Assembly: GCA_000688615.1 (NCBI GenBank)
Contig: JHVA01000001.1
Coordinates: 4,509,001 to 4,573,000 of the forward strand
Length of the DNA: 64,000 nt
Source of the DNA: Acidobacteriaceae bacterium KBS 146
Lineage (GTDB): Bacteria > Acidobacteriota > Terriglobia > Terriglobales > Acidobacteriaceae
Direction of reading: 5' to 3'
Shown: positions 9,204 to 18,140 of the stretch, one piece after another
How positions within the stretch are numbered: position 1 is the first letter of the stretch
Layout of the letters: each line of letters starts with the position of its first letter
Made by a program: the position numbers and the translations under genes
The notes under the pieces: model-generated
What the model saw: only the letters and a program-made list of their open reading frames with translations
Database searches by the model: none
What the model was told of the DNA's origin: nothing

Positions 9204-9821
9204 CTACTTTTCTGATGGGGCGCCGGACTCCCGGGGCATGATGACATGATAGGGCTCGATGGAGATGAGTCCTGACAGTGCATCGAGTTCCTGATCGGAG
9301 AACCTGCTGCGGTATTGATCGGAGTTGAGGAGTGCCTGGCGCTGCTGGTCTGGCATGTCGCGAAGTTCGCGGAAGGCCTGAGCCACCTGATGCCTGCGAT
9401 CTGGCGAGAGTCCTCCGAACTGCCGCATGGCGTCGCGAACCTGCTGGCGCTGCGGTGGCGTCAGTTGTGCGATGGCTTCGTTCCGCTCGAGCCAGCGGCG
9501 GCGTCGCTCGGGCGGCATGTTGTTGAGCTGGGAGAGACGTTCGTGCATTCTCTGCTGGGTCTCCGGCGGCAGATCCCGGAAGCCGGGCTCCCTCTCAAGA
9601 GCTTTCTGTTGCTGGTCGGGAGTGAGATCGCTGTGGCGGTCCATCCATTGGAGAAGGTGAGGCCCAGGGGCTACAAAATGGGGGACTGTAGTGTGAGGCT
9701 GAACAGGGGGCCTGGGAGCAGGCCGGGGTTGCTGCGCCAGAACGGGGAGACAAAGTGCAGTCATCAACAGAGCCGCAAGCACTGAAGAGCGGGTGTAGCG
9801 GGTTGTGACAAACAAGGGCAT
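9204..9821 (-). CDS. DUF3106 exported protein
   Basis: 205 residues with a signal peptide ending near VLAQ|QPR, a Pro-rich linker, then Arg/Gln/Glu-rich helices with repeated units such as LPPETQQRMHERLSQLNNMPPERRRRWLE and LTPPQRQQVRDAM (given in abridged blocks). This repeated LsPeqrqrlre pattern is what DUF3106 describes. The function is unknown. It lies downstream of an ECF sigma/anti-sigma pair, resembling periplasmic CpxP/CnrX-like helical repeat proteins, so a sensory or modulating role toward the anti-sigma factor is a reasonable but untested inference. Confidence 0.8.
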   Translation of the reverse strand: MPLFVTTRYTRSSVLAALLMTALCLPVLAQQPRPAPRPPVQPHTTVPHFVAPGPHLLQWMDRHSDLTPDQQQKALEREPGFRDLPPETQQRMHERLSQLNNMPPERRRRWLERNEAIAQLTPPQRQQVRDAMRQFGGLSPDRRHQVAQAFRELRDMPDQQRQALLNSDQYRSRFSDQELDALSGLISIEPYHVIMPRESGAPSEK

Positions 9822-9909
9822 AAACGAGATTGCGTCAGTCGAGGATCTCTATTTTGTTAAGAAGCTTACTTTGTCCGGCTCCCTTCAAGGATAGATTTCT
9901 TCGGTTGCG

Positions 9910-10413
9910 TTAGCTGGATGGAAGTTCCGAAGCTTCATCCGCCGAGTTCTCATCCTGGAAAAGCTGATCCATGGTTTGCAGGGCCTGATCGTTATTATCG
10001 AGGACCTGGAGGTCTGTAACTGTGGCTGATGTCGAAGCCTTTCTAAGGTGAACGTTGGAGAGATTAGCGAAGGTTCCCCCGCCGATCAGAAGAGCAAGGC
10101 CGAGAGCTCCAGCCAGAGCCGGACGGAACTGACGCCCGGTATTGAAGAGAAGGCGGGAGCGGACGCGCTCAAACCAGCCTGCAGGTGGCTTTTCCTGTTC
10201 TTCACGAAGCAGTACGGCGAGCTTCTGGTCGAAGTAGGGAGAAGGATTCGGAGCCTCCCAGGTATCGAGCAACGACATCGTGGCCTGAAGAGATTCGAGC
10301 TCGTGACGGCAGCTGGGGCAAGTGTCGATGTGGGCCCGAGTCGGGGCGTTTGTGGGCGCAGCGGGATCCAGCAAAAGATCCGGAAGCGCGGATTGGCAGT
10401 CAGGGCAGTTCAT
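9910..10413 (-). CDS. anti-sigma factor with zinc-finger (zf-HC2) domain
   Basis: Membrane protein expected to hold the neighbouring ECF sigma factor inactive. The N-terminal MNCPDCQSALPDLLLD plus HIDTCPSCRHELESL gives the Cys/His-X-X-X-Cys-X-X-Cys zinc motif of anti-sigma domains (His28, Cys31, Cys34). A single membrane helix at about 99-118 (ALAGALGLALLIGGG) follows, then a short acidic outer tail. ATG 10413 has a GGAGA ribosome site. A start eight codons upstream is also open but less suited. It follows the sigma gene by 69 bases on the same strand. Confidence 0.88.
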   Translation of the reverse strand: MNCPDCQSALPDLLLDPAAPTNAPTRAHIDTCPSCRHELESLQATMSLLDTWEAPNPSPYFDQKLAVLLREEQEKPPAGWFERVRSRLLFNTGRQFRPALAGALGLALLIGGGTFANLSNVHLRKASTSATVTDLQVLDNNDQALQTMDQLFQDENSADEASELPSS

Positions 10414-10482
10414 GAGATTCTCTCCAGTTTCTCTCATCGTGTCACACCGGCAAAGAACGGTATGGCAAAGGTCCTCAGCGGA

Positions 10483-11262
10483 CTAAAGAAAGCCTTTAAG
10501 CTTTCCACGCAACGTTTGGTAAGCGCGGAAGAGCAGTGATTTTGTGGCGGATTCGCTCAACTTGAGAACGTCGCCAATCTGTTTGTAATCCATACCCTCG
10601 TATTTATGCATGAGTACAGCCATGCGCTGGCGCTCGGGTAGAGCGAGGACGTGCTGACGGATAGCCTCCAGCCGCTCGCGCCGGAGTAAATTGTTTTCGG
10701 CTCCCGGCGTGGAGTCGGCAATGTCCGGCGTGGTTCCGGTTTCGGGATCAACCTGGTCGAGATATACGGTCGAAGCGTTGCGTTCGCGACGAGTATCGCG
10801 CGCGTGATTGACACCGAGGTTGGTGGCGATGCGATAGAGCCAGGTACTGAAACGGGCTTCGGCCCGGTAGGTTTCGCGGGAACGATACACGCGAAGAAAG
10901 ACTTCCTGAGCAAGCTCCTCGGCGACGGCCTGGTTGTGAACCATGCGATACATGAAATGGACGATAGGCCTACGGTATTTTTGAATCAGATAGTCGAAGC
11001 CCGCCATGTTGCCAGCGCTCAGCTGGAGCATGATGGCGGCATCGTCCATGTGGGCGAATTCACCGGGAGAACAATGCTGCTCCGCTGTCTGGAGATCGTT
11101 GAGAAGTGTCGGGCTGACTGCCAGCGTAGCCATACCCTTAGTAACCCCGTCTTCGTCTCCAGGTTGCGCTTCTTCAGGCTTTTGCAGGGGAACTTTCCTC
11201 TTCTCGGGTCCAGAAATCTGAGGGGTCTTATCTGCTTGGCCGGACTGGGGACGAAAAGGCAT
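10483..11262 (-). CDS. ECF (RpoE-like) RNA polymerase sigma factor
   Basis: Region 2 is clear: FDYLIQKYRRPIVHFMYRMV, then AEELAQEVFLRVY and FSTWLYRIATNLGVNHAR. Region 4 shows LPERQRMAVLMHKYEGMDYKQIG and SESATKSLLFRAYQTLRGKL, the helix-turn-helix that reads the -35 element. A charged N-terminal extension of about 70 residues before region 2 is longer than usual, so translation may start further in (ATG 11133 or the Met of MDDAAIM). No candidate start has a strong ribosome site. The upstream TTG at 11268 was discounted. The gene order sigma, anti-sigma, DUF3106 argues for control by the product of the next gene. Confidence 0.9.
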   Translation of the reverse strand: MPFRPQSGQADKTPQISGPEKRKVPLQKPEEAQPGDEDGVTKGMATLAVSPTLLNDLQTAEQHCSPGEFAHMDDAAIMLQLSAGNMAGFDYLIQKYRRPIVHFMYRMVHNQAVAEELAQEVFLRVYRSRETYRAEARFSTWLYRIATNLGVNHARDTRRERNASTVYLDQVDPETGTTPDIADSTPGAENNLLRRERLEAIRQHVLALPERQRMAVLMHKYEGMDYKQIGDVLKLSESATKSLLFRAYQTLRGKLKGFL

Positions 11263-11422
11263 GCTCAAACGGTTGTGCTGATTGTATCGCTAGCTCGGGG
11301 CGAAAGAACCTTGTGTCACTGGTTGCGCCGCTTCGTGAGACGTTGAGGAGCTTGGGGATCGGGGGCAGGAGTGATATTCTTAGCTGGATTAGGCGGACTA
11401 AGTGGCGGCCTAACGCAAAAAA

Positions 11423-11497
11423 GGGCGCATAACTCAGCGGTAGAGTGCCACCTTCACACGGTGGAAGTCGTAGGTTCGAATCCTGCTGCGCCCACCA
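11423..11497 (+). tRNA. tRNA-Val (anticodon CAC)
   Basis: The 75 bases fold as a full cloverleaf. The acceptor stem is GGGCGCA/TGCGCCC, the D arm ACTC/GAGT, the anticodon stem CCACC/GGTGG around TTCACAC, and the T arm GTAGG-TTCGAAT-CCTGC. The 3' CCA is encoded. The anticodon CAC reads GUG valine codons. Its 3' half is repeated at 29604-29652. Confidence 0.95.
11449..11497 (+). repeat. left copy of the 49-base direct repeat (candidate attL, inside tRNA-Val)
   Basis: Spans the tRNA anticodon arm, T arm and CCA end. It matches 29604-29652 at 48 of 49 positions (G at 11460 against T at 29615). A further shared block TCAACAACTTAG follows a few bases later in both places. Confidence 0.8.
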
Positions 11498-11645
11498 ATC
11501 CTTTCAACAACTTAGGCAGTGTGACCCTCACCTTAGAAGAGCCCGGTTTCCTTGCTTAGCGCGGAGCGCATGAAGACGTCGCTGGACTGATGTGGTGGGC
11601 GCTGCCGGAAGGCAACTAGCGATCGCTCCACCGACTGTAATGTCG

Positions 11646-12413
11646 CTATCGGCGACTCAAAGATTCAGTTTTTCGATCAATGGATTTGGCTTCCGGTTGC
11701 CGAACAGTGACGCCTTCAAGAGTAAATTTTCCTACGATGCGGAGATCCGCGATAGCACTGTAAGTAACGGGGACCCATATGCCGCCGAGTTCACCATATT
11801 GCAGGGTGATATGAAGATCCTTGAGCCAGAACGAGGGACTTCTGGCGGGTACACCTTCGATTTGGCGGATGCGGAAACTGTCGGCGTCAACCCAAATCTG
11901 TCCGCGCAAAAGGTATCTATCTTTCCGCTTCGGTGAGATTGAAAAAATGTATTCGGGAACGTCGCCGAAGTTCTGCTGTTTTAGAAAAACAAAGTCATAG
12001 TTTGCCCGGCTGATTTCCGTGCTGTGCTCTTTCCTCGTGGACGACGTTTCGCTGCTTAGAAGTTCTCGAACAATCTTTGCCCCTAAGGAGTTTCCGCTGG
12101 TTTGCACGATCTTGTATGTCTTCACGTCGGGGGGAACAAAATCGATCTGCGCGATAAGCTCCGAGGTCGGTCGCTTGTCATTGCCTCGGAACACTTTGTA
12201 TTCTCGTGTCACCTCGTAAGCCTTGGATTGACCGGGACTTTGGTGCTGGGCGTCCTCGATGTGTCGCAAGATTGAGTTGAGATCCGGAGGTTTGATCTCC
12301 GAGCTAGATAATGAGGTCTGGGACGCTAATGGGAACGCTGACAGCACAACCAGAGTTGCCAACCAGAACGCCCGTAGAGCTGGCTGAGCACGTCTCATAG
12401 CGGGAATCACCAT
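11646..12413 (-). CDS. exported protein resembling outer-membrane lipoprotein-sorting (LolA/RseB-like) proteins
   Basis: 255 residues with a signal peptide (hydrophobic about 13-30, ending near PLASQ). The mature part has the feel of the LolA/RseB half-barrel: paired strands such as YEVTREYKVFRGN, DVKTYKIVQTSGN, YLLRGQIWVDADSFRIRQIEGVP and GIWVPVTYSAIADLRIVGKF. The element 'GQIWVDADSFRIRQIEG' is typical of this fold in Acidobacteria. A lipid or polymer ligand is likely but unproven. An alternative start lies five codons in (12398). It is the first gene after the tRNA, on the opposite strand. Confidence 0.65.
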   Translation of the reverse strand: MVIPAMRRAQPALRAFWLATLVVLSAFPLASQTSLSSSEIKPPDLNSILRHIEDAQHQSPGQSKAYEVTREYKVFRGNDKRPTSELIAQIDFVPPDVKTYKIVQTSGNSLGAKIVRELLSSETSSTRKEHSTEISRANYDFVFLKQQNFGDVPEYIFSISPKRKDRYLLRGQIWVDADSFRIRQIEGVPARSPSFWLKDLHITLQYGELGGIWVPVTYSAIADLRIVGKFTLEGVTVRQPEAKSIDRKTESLSRR

Positions 12414-12544
12414 ATATACGAGAACCCTTCTGCAACCCCTGAGGGATCGATGTGACCATGTATTGCGTCAGAGCGGAGGTAACCTAGAAATCCGCAACTC
12501 GATCCTAGAACAGATACCATTGCCACTCGTCTGCTCATTATTTC

Positions 12545-12700
12545 AAACGTATTCATCGACTTCTGAATGTGCAGAGCTTCGTAGACCTCTCCTGTGTTCC
12601 AAAGATAGTGCAGCACAGCCAGCTTGCGGGCCACTGCAGTAATGGCTCACTTCTTGCCATTCTTTCCGCCGCGGCTGACTAGCTCCATATGCGGGACGTG
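12545..12700 (-). pseudogene. IS110-family transposase, C-terminal remnant
   Basis: On the minus strand a frame reads GGKNGKK*AITAVARKLAVL-HYLWNTGEVYEAL, the end of IS110-type transposases (ITAVARKLAVLLHYLWxTGEVYEPL). It has an in-frame TGA and has lost one Leu codon. Nothing of the DEDD catalytic domain is found nearby. Only the last 50 or so codons survive. This is the only trace of an insertion sequence in the window. Confidence 0.65.
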
Positions 12701-12855
12701 ATGAGGCCACCTTCTGCCTGCACGAGGAAGGAGAACTGACAGTGAAAGGTTGGGTAGTAGCCACATCCAGCCAAAATCTCAGTTAGCGTATATGCGCTTC
12801 TGCAAATCATTGATTTTGTTGAGGGCAATCAAGCGTGCTAGCCTTAGACTAACGG

Positions 12856-12888
12856 TTGAACAGATTGGTTTTCTGCAATAGCTATACT
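12856..12888 (+). promoter_or_regulatory. possible sigma-70 promoter of the cold-shock gene
   Basis: TTGAAC (12856-12861), 17 bases, then TAGCTATACT, which contains two overlapping -10 candidates. About 60 bases remain to the cold-shock start codon, consistent with a structured leader. Prediction by eye. Confidence 0.4.
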
Positions 12889-12943
12889 GTACGAGCCCCG
12901 ATTGGTCCGAGCGTCAATTCAGTATGAAGAAGGAAGAAACAAC

Positions 12944-13144
12944 ATGGAACAAGGAACAGTGAAATGGTTTAACGATGCCAAGGGGTTTGGCTTTATCAGC
13001 CGGCAGAACGGCGAGGATGTTTTCGCACATTATTCAGCGATCACCTCGAGCGGTTTCAAGAGCCTCCAAGAGGGTCAAGCGGTGCAGTTCAACGTCGTCA
13101 AAGGCCCGAAGGGCTGGCAGGCTGCCGACATCCAGCCTCTCTAA
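12944..13144 (+). CDS. CspA-family cold-shock protein
   Basis: A 66-residue OB-fold nucleic-acid chaperone that melts RNA secondary structure. It carries both RNA-binding motifs: [13 protein letters not shown] (RNP1 type) and DVFAHYSAI (RNP2 type). [10 protein letters not shown] is the standard family start, with AAGGAAG upstream. An in-frame ATG at 12902 would add 14 unrelated residues and is rejected. The length is normal. A strong terminator follows. It is intact although both flanks hold broken genes. Confidence 0.97.
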   Translation: MEQGTVKWFNDAKGFGFISRQNGEDVFAHYSAITSSGFKSLQEGQAVQFNVVKGPKGWQAADIQPL

Positions 13145-13155
13145 ATTTAGAAATA

Positions 13156-13197
13156 GCATAAAAGAGGGACGGCCTTGAGCCGTCCCTCTTTTATGCT
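13156..13197 (+). terminator. strong bidirectional terminator
   Basis: An 18-base perfect stem (GCATAAAAGAGGGACGGC and its complement) with a 5-base loop, 12 bases after the cold-shock stop codon. A-rich and T-rich arms let it work for both strands, including the small minus-strand gene at 13279-13440. Confidence 0.92.
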
Positions 13198-13278
13198 TCA
13201 TGGGTTAGCGTTTGCGGCTCTACGTCAGATTCCAATTTTCTCCACTTCATTCGAGTTGATTCTTGGTGAGTCGGACTA

Positions 13279-13440
13279 TTAACGCGGCACAGGAGACGAG
13301 GGCATTCGCTTCTTCACCTCAGACCCTTTGGCGGCAGTCTTCTTATCCTTATCTGCAGTCTTCAGGCGATCCAGAAAAATCTTCTCGTTCGAAGGGTCGA
13401 CCCCTTCTTCCACCGGTCGTGTCGGCTGATTCTTATTCAT
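13279..13440 (-). CDS. small charged hypothetical protein, 53 residues
   Basis: ATG 13440 is preceded by AGAGGTGG at 7 bases on the minus strand. The product begins MNKNQPTRPVEEG and is highly charged, with Lys/Asp clusters (LKTADKDKKTAAKG) and no hydrophobic segment or cysteine. It is probably soluble and partly disordered. The good ribosome site and the facing terminator support it as a real gene. No family is recognised. Confidence 0.5.
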   Translation of the reverse strand: MNKNQPTRPVEEGVDPSNEKIFLDRLKTADKDKKTAAKGSEVKKRMPSSPVPR

Positions 13441-13680
13441 GGCGTCCACCTCTGCTGTTTTGATGCTAGGCCTGCGATTATGGCCGTCAATTACCGAATT
13501 TGGCCGCTCAGAAGTTCATTTCCTAGATCACGCTCCGCGGCAGACGCTTTACACGCCGCTCGATCCTATGGCGTTCCGCAAGAGGTGATGCGCGACGAGC
13601 TCGACCTCGGTCGAAGCGACGCCGATCCAGGGGCGTGTGCCAGTTTGGTCGCCCGATGGCCAGCGTAACGACCTAGCACA

Positions 13681-13872
13681 CTATCTGTCCTCTATGAGTG
13701 CTCCAGGTCCGACGAGCGGATCGAGCAAGGATTGGCCGAGCGGTGCCAACCGATACTCCACACTCGGTGGTTTGGTCGGGAAGACATGGCGGGTGATCAG
13801 ACCATCGCGTTCGAGAGCACGCAGTGTTTGGGTGAGCATGCGCTTGGGAAATGTAGCGAATGGTGCGCCACA
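13681..13872 (-). pseudogene. HxlR-family transcriptional regulator remnant
   Basis: The last 57 codons before the stop at 13681 read [25 protein letters not shown], then [19 protein letters not shown]. This is the recognition helix and wing of an HxlR winged-helix repressor. The N-terminal half, including the conserved Cys and KW segment, is missing. The open frame upstream, to 14226, is unrelated sequence antisense to the DUF1080 gene, so only the remnant is annotated. Confidence 0.7.
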
Positions 13873-14014
13873 GTTGGGCAAAACATCTCGGTCCCACACA
13901 AGTGGCGCGATCACACTTCCCAGAACAGCTGTTCGCCCCGCCTTTTTTCCGTGCGGGAGTAAAGTAGGTTTGATAGGCGACAAGGACGCGAAGTGCCCCC
14001 TGAGGAAGTTCGAT

Positions 14015-14797
14015 ATGTGGAAGCTGGTCGGCTTTACAGCAGGCGTAACAATCTTTGGCATGGCCTTCTTAGCTCCTTCTGCGAGGGCAAACAGAAACTT
14101 CGTACCGGATTGGACCTTCCAGGGATCATCGCTGGCGCAGTTCCGCACGCTTGGCGACGTTGACTGGCATGCAGAGAATAGTGAGATTGTGGGTGTTCCG
14201 CGGAGTCCGGCAGGCGGCTGGCTCATCCTAGATAGGCCACTTCAGGACACGCAGTTCGCTGCGACCTTCCGCTGCACCGGCGGTTGCAAGGCGGGAGTGC
14301 TGTTGCGCACGCAGGCGACAGTGGACGGAATTCATGGCGCATACGTGGCACTTCCGGATGGACAAAACCCCGCAGGCAGCTTTGCCTTAAAACTTGATGC
14401 GCAGGGTCGCGAAATTTCACGCGAGCCGCTCAAACCTGCAGGCGGGATGGTGCGTGTCATGACGCAGCCCACGGCGCCGCGCACTTCGCCTCCGCCGACC
14501 TCAGCCCGCCCGGGCGGCGCTTCAATGCGTTTTCCCGGCAATCGTCTTCCGCCAGGTTCGCCCTACACGCGGCCGGACTACTCGTACCATCCTGGCGAAT
14601 GGACGACCTTGGAGATCATCCTCGATGCCAACATCATGCGTGTGTGGCTGCACGATGGACCTGAGGGCGGGACAACAAACGGTGAGGCCGATGACGCCGT
14701 AGCATCCTTCGGCCCGGAGGCGCTTTATGGGGGCGGAACTGGGGAGGTGGCCGCGCGCGGGAGGCAGCGTAGGCGGCGCGGAGATGGCTGTATATGA
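14015..14797 (+). pseudogene. DUF1080 (3-keto-disaccharide hydrolase-like) part of a broken exported protein
   Basis: Starts at ATG 14015 (TGAGGAAG upstream) with a signal peptide [18 protein letters not shown]...SARA. The concanavalin-like sandwich of DUF1080 follows: [53 protein letters not shown] and EWTTLEIILDANIMRVWLHDG (quoted in pieces). Near 14750 the frame runs out of homology (FGPEALYGGGTGEV, then nonsense). The FG-GAP segment continues in another frame from about 14770. The likely cause is a deletion removing the end of the DUF1080 domain and shifting the frame. Relatives carry both domains in one polypeptide. Confidence 0.65.
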
Positions 14798-15290
14798 TGT
14801 CAACGGAGACGGACTCAGCGACGTCGTCACCAGCCTAGAGGCCCATGGGTGGGGAATCGCCTGGTTCGAACAAAAGCGTGACAAAAACGGCGCGATCTCT
14901 TTTATCGAACACATGATCGTAGACGACTACTCCACAAAGAACGTCGGCGGCGTAACGTTCTCCGACCCGCATGGAGCAACGATCGCCGATGTGGATGGCG
15001 ATGGCATTCCCGATTTCATCGTGGGGAAGCGCGTCTTTTCGCACCAGGAGAGCTATACAGATCCCGACCCGTTTGGGCCGGCCGTGCTGTACTGGTTCCG
15101 CACGATTCGAAATCCGAAGGCCTCGGGAGGGGCCGAGTTTAAGCCCGAGCTGATTCACAACCGATCCGGCGCCGGGTCGACGATCCTAGCGACCGATCTG
15201 AACAAGGATGGCGCTGTCGATATCATTACGTCGACCAATCGGGGAACCTTTGTCTTCTGGGGTAAACCGGAAGCAAGGACCAAGAAGTGA
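14727..15290 (+). pseudogene. FG-GAP/VCBS repeat part of the same broken gene
   Basis: Resumes in a different frame with AEMAVYDVNGDGLSDVVTS, ATIADVDGDGIPDFIVGKR and ILATDLNKDGAVDIITSTNRG. These are three calcium-loop FG-GAP (integrin-like propeller) blades, ending at KPEARTKK. On its own the frame would start at ATG 14727 in sequence antisense-like to any domain, without a signal peptide, so it is read as the detached C-terminal portion. The PQQ dehydrogenase follows 160 bases downstream on the same strand. Confidence 0.65.
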
Positions 15291-15450
15291 CTTCGGTTTG
15301 CTGCATCACTGTGAACCCCAACTCCGTTGGAATTCCAGCTTGGAGGCAAGCAACGTAATCCGGTGACGTCGGTGCGATTGTCCCCGATGTGCTTCTGCAG
15401 AAACGAGTCATTTTCAGAGATCAATTAGCCTCAGGATGGGGAGAGAGAAT

Positions 15451-17703
15451 ATGTTGTGCTTTGCCTGCTTCGTCAGAGGATTAGCCGGGACCATCATTAT
15501 TGCAGCAGCCGTTGGAGCAAATGCACAACGGTCTACGACCGGCTGGACAGACTACCTGGGCGGTCCGGACAGCTCGCACTTTTCCCCTTTGAAGCAGATA
15601 ACGCCAGCCAATATTAGCAAGCTTGAAATGGTGTGGAACTTTCCGGCAGGCGACGGCACCTACACTTTCAGTCCATTGGTGGTGGATAACATCGCGTACG
15701 TTGCTGCACACCAGGGCGCGCTGGTTGCTTTGGATGCCACTAGTGGCAAAGAGATATGGTCGCACCCATTCGCGGGTGCCGGTGGACGCGCCGGCATCGG
15801 TGGCCAGCGCGGCTTGAACTATTGGGAGAGCAAAGATCGCTCGGATCGTCGGATCTTCGTCACCACAAATGGCTTCCTTTATGCCATCGACGCGCTCAGC
15901 GGTAAGGATATCGACTCGTTCGCCGACCATGGGCGGCTGGACCTTAAAACAGGCATCGATCGCACGCCCGTCTCTCTCGGTTCCAGAACCCCGGGAAGGA
16001 CATTCGAAAATTTGATCATCCTCGGCAGCTTTCCCGGGGAAGGATACCTCGCGCCTCCCGGGGATATTCGCGCATTCGATATTCACACGGGTAAGCTGGT
16101 CTGGATCTTCCACACCATCCCACGCCCAGGGGAGATGGGCTACGAGACCTGGCCGAAGGATGGGTACAAATATCTGGGCGGCGTAGACGTGTGGGGCGAA
16201 TTCACCATAGACGAGAAGCGCGGCATCGTATACTTCCCGGTCTCATCGACGAAATACGAGTTATATGGCGGCGACCGGCATGGGAATAACTTATTCGCCG
16301 ATAGCCTGCTGGCTCTCGACGCGCATACCGGCAAGTATCTCTGGCACTTCCAGACCGTTCACCACGACGTGTGGGACTACGACCCCAATCAGGCGCCGCA
16401 GTTAGCCACGGTCCGTCATGACGGCAAGATGGTCGACATCGTCGCTCTTGCTTCGAAGAATGGCTTCCTTTATGTCTTTGACCGCGTCACCGGCAAGCCT
16501 CTCTGGCCAATCGTCGAGCACCCGGTGCCCCAGTCCGATCTGCCCGGGGAGCAGACGTCGCCCACGCAGCCCTTTCCCACTGTGGTGCCGCCGTTTGCCC
16601 GCCAGAGCATGACTGTCAACGATCTCTACACCGGTTTTATGACGCCCGAAGAGGCAACCTGGTGGAAGGACCGGATCTCCAAGGCAAAGGGTGGTCTGTT
16701 TACCCCGCCCAGTGACAAGTACGAGACCATTCAGATTCCCAGCGTCACCGGCGGAGCGGCGTTCTTCGGCAGCGGCGCGGATGCAGCTAAGGGCATGGTC
16801 TTTATAGAGACCAGAAACCTGCCTTCAATTCTCAAGATGGTACCGTCTGGGGAGTCGACGTCCTCGAACAACGGTGGCCTGATACCGGGAAGGATTGCCT
16901 CGACTACGCCGCGGCCGACCGCAACAATAGCCGGAGGAGCGGCTATGCAGGCAAGGCTGGGCCGAACCATCTATGAGCAGACCTGCCTGATCTGCCATGG
17001 TCCGGATCTAAAAGGAGACCGCGGCCCCGCGCTCGACACAGTCGTTAGCAGGCTTGGTCTGGAAGGAGTGAGCACGATCATCACCCACGGACGAGGCTCA
17101 ATGCCGGCGTTTTCTTCCATTCCAGTGCAGGGCGTTACCGATCTGGTCGCGTTCCTGCATCAGCCGGATCTGGCGCCGCCCGGAACGGGGATCGGCGGGA
17201 ATTCCTTCACGGAACGAATTGAACCCGATTATCCGGCTGACCTGAATCCGAAGCCACAACGATACAAGACTGGGTACGGCCAGGAGGGGTACATCATCAC
17301 GCCTCCCTGGAGCACGATCACTGCCTACGATCTGAACACCGGCAAGATCGCGTGGCAGACACCCTATGGCGATATGCCACAGGCAGGTCCAAGTGATCAA
17401 CTACGCGGCAATATCTTTCCCAAGAGCGGATTTGCTGTACTCGCATCCGGACTGGTCGTCTTCGTGGATAACCAGGGAATGCTCTACGCCCTCGACCAGA
17501 AAACCGGCAAGGTCATCTTCAGCAAGAAGGTGCCCAATGGCGGAGTGGGTGTTCCGGCTGTATATGAGGTGAATGGGCGCGAATACATCTTGTTCGCACT
17601 TACTGCAGGCCCCGCATTTTCGCAGGGGCTCAGGATGGCCCCTGGTGGAGTCAATCCGCCCGCAGGGCAGAAGAGCTACGTCGCCTTCGCCCTCACTCAA
17701 TAA
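15451..17703 (+). CDS. PQQ-dependent quinoprotein dehydrogenase with an inserted cytochrome c domain
   Basis: Exported quinoprotein that oxidises a sugar or alcohol and passes electrons through PQQ to haem c. A signal peptide ends near VGANAQ. Propeller repeats run from about residue 25 (GALVALDATSGKEIW, FDIHTGKLVWIFHTIPRPGEMGYETW, ALDAHTGKYLWHFQTVHHDVWDYD). The HHDVWDYD block is typical of membrane-type glucose dehydrogenases. A c-type haem motif CLICH lies at 512-516, with GSMPAF supplying the distal Met. The propeller resumes after it (ITAYDLNTGKIAW to LYALDQKTGKVIF), so the cytochrome is inserted, not terminal. Start 15451 is chosen over 15436 because GGGGAGAG sits just upstream. Confidence 0.88.
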   Translation: MLCFACFVRGLAGTIIIAAAVGANAQRSTTGWTDYLGGPDSSHFSPLKQITPANISKLEMVWNFPAGDGTYTFSPLVVDNIAYVAAHQGALVALDATSGKEIWSHPFAGAGGRAGIGGQRGLNYWESKDRSDRRIFVTTNGFLYAIDALSGKDIDSFADHGRLDLKTGIDRTPVSLGSRTPGRTFENLIILGSFPGEGYLAPPGDIRAFDIHTGKLVWIFHTIPRPGEMGYETWPKDGYKYLGGVDVWGEFTIDEKRGIVYFPVSSTKYELYGGDRHGNNLFADSLLALDAHTGKYLWHFQTVHHDVWDYDPNQAPQLATVRHDGKMVDIVALASKNGFLYVFDRVTGKPLWPIVEHPVPQSDLPGEQTSPTQPFPTVVPPFARQSMTVNDLYTGFMTPEEATWWKDRISKAKGGLFTPPSDKYETIQIPSVTGGAAFFGSGADAAKGMVFIETRNLPSILKMVPSGESTSSNNGGLIPGRIASTTPRPTATIAGGAAMQARLGRTIYEQTCLICHGPDLKGDRGPALDTVVSRLGLEGVSTIITHGRGSMPAFSSIPVQGVTDLVAFLHQPDLAPPGTGIGGNSFTERIEPDYPADLNPKPQRYKTGYGQEGYIITPPWSTITAYDLNTGKIAWQTPYGDMPQAGPSDQLRGNIFPKSGFAVLASGLVVFVDNQGMLYALDQKTGKVIFSKKVPNGGVGVPAVYEVNGREYILFALTAGPAFSQGLRMAPGGVNPPAGQKSYVAFALTQ

Positions 17704-18140
17704 GAGAGGGGCGCGTCAGAGTCCAATCACATATATAGACGGCTCCTCGTGCGCGATTCAACAAATAGATAGGAGCTTTCTCGATGAATCCGCCATGACT
17801 GTTGTCTAAAGGGGAGGGTATTGGAACGAACTCCTAGTCCTGCGGTCTCATGATGCGCGTCAATGCGCTCATTATTGCCAATGCGCCGAATGATCGAAGG
17901 ACTTTTTTGATGAGGATCCGTCGTAGCCAATATCTCAGGAAAGTATTTCTTCTCCGCCTGGTTAATGGATGAAGCAACACGTTGGTTTACCGTGTTGGGC
18001 GTTGGCGGCCCGTACGGAACCAGGCAACGCCCATCGTCTCGAAGTAGAAGGGAGATGATAAAGGGGACTAACGATTAGGTGGATAACGGGACAAGTTACT
18101 CATCCACACTCTCTTGCTGAGTGGCATTGGCGATTGAGTC
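17704..18140. other. 437-base stretch without a supported gene
   Basis: Lies between the convergent PQQ dehydrogenase and MFS genes. It holds a small inverted repeat CAACACG/CGTGTTG near 17972-17995. The short open frames on both strands show no family signal. No clear terminator was seen. Confidence 0.5.

Noticed and set aside
11592-11936. 114-codon plus-strand frame after the tRNA
   Set aside because: Antisense to the LolA-like gene, whose signal peptide and strand pattern make it the real one.
13873-14226. N-terminal extension of the HxlR remnant frame
   Set aside because: The sequence is antisense to the DUF1080 gene and has no regulator homology; only the last 60 or so codons look like HxlR.
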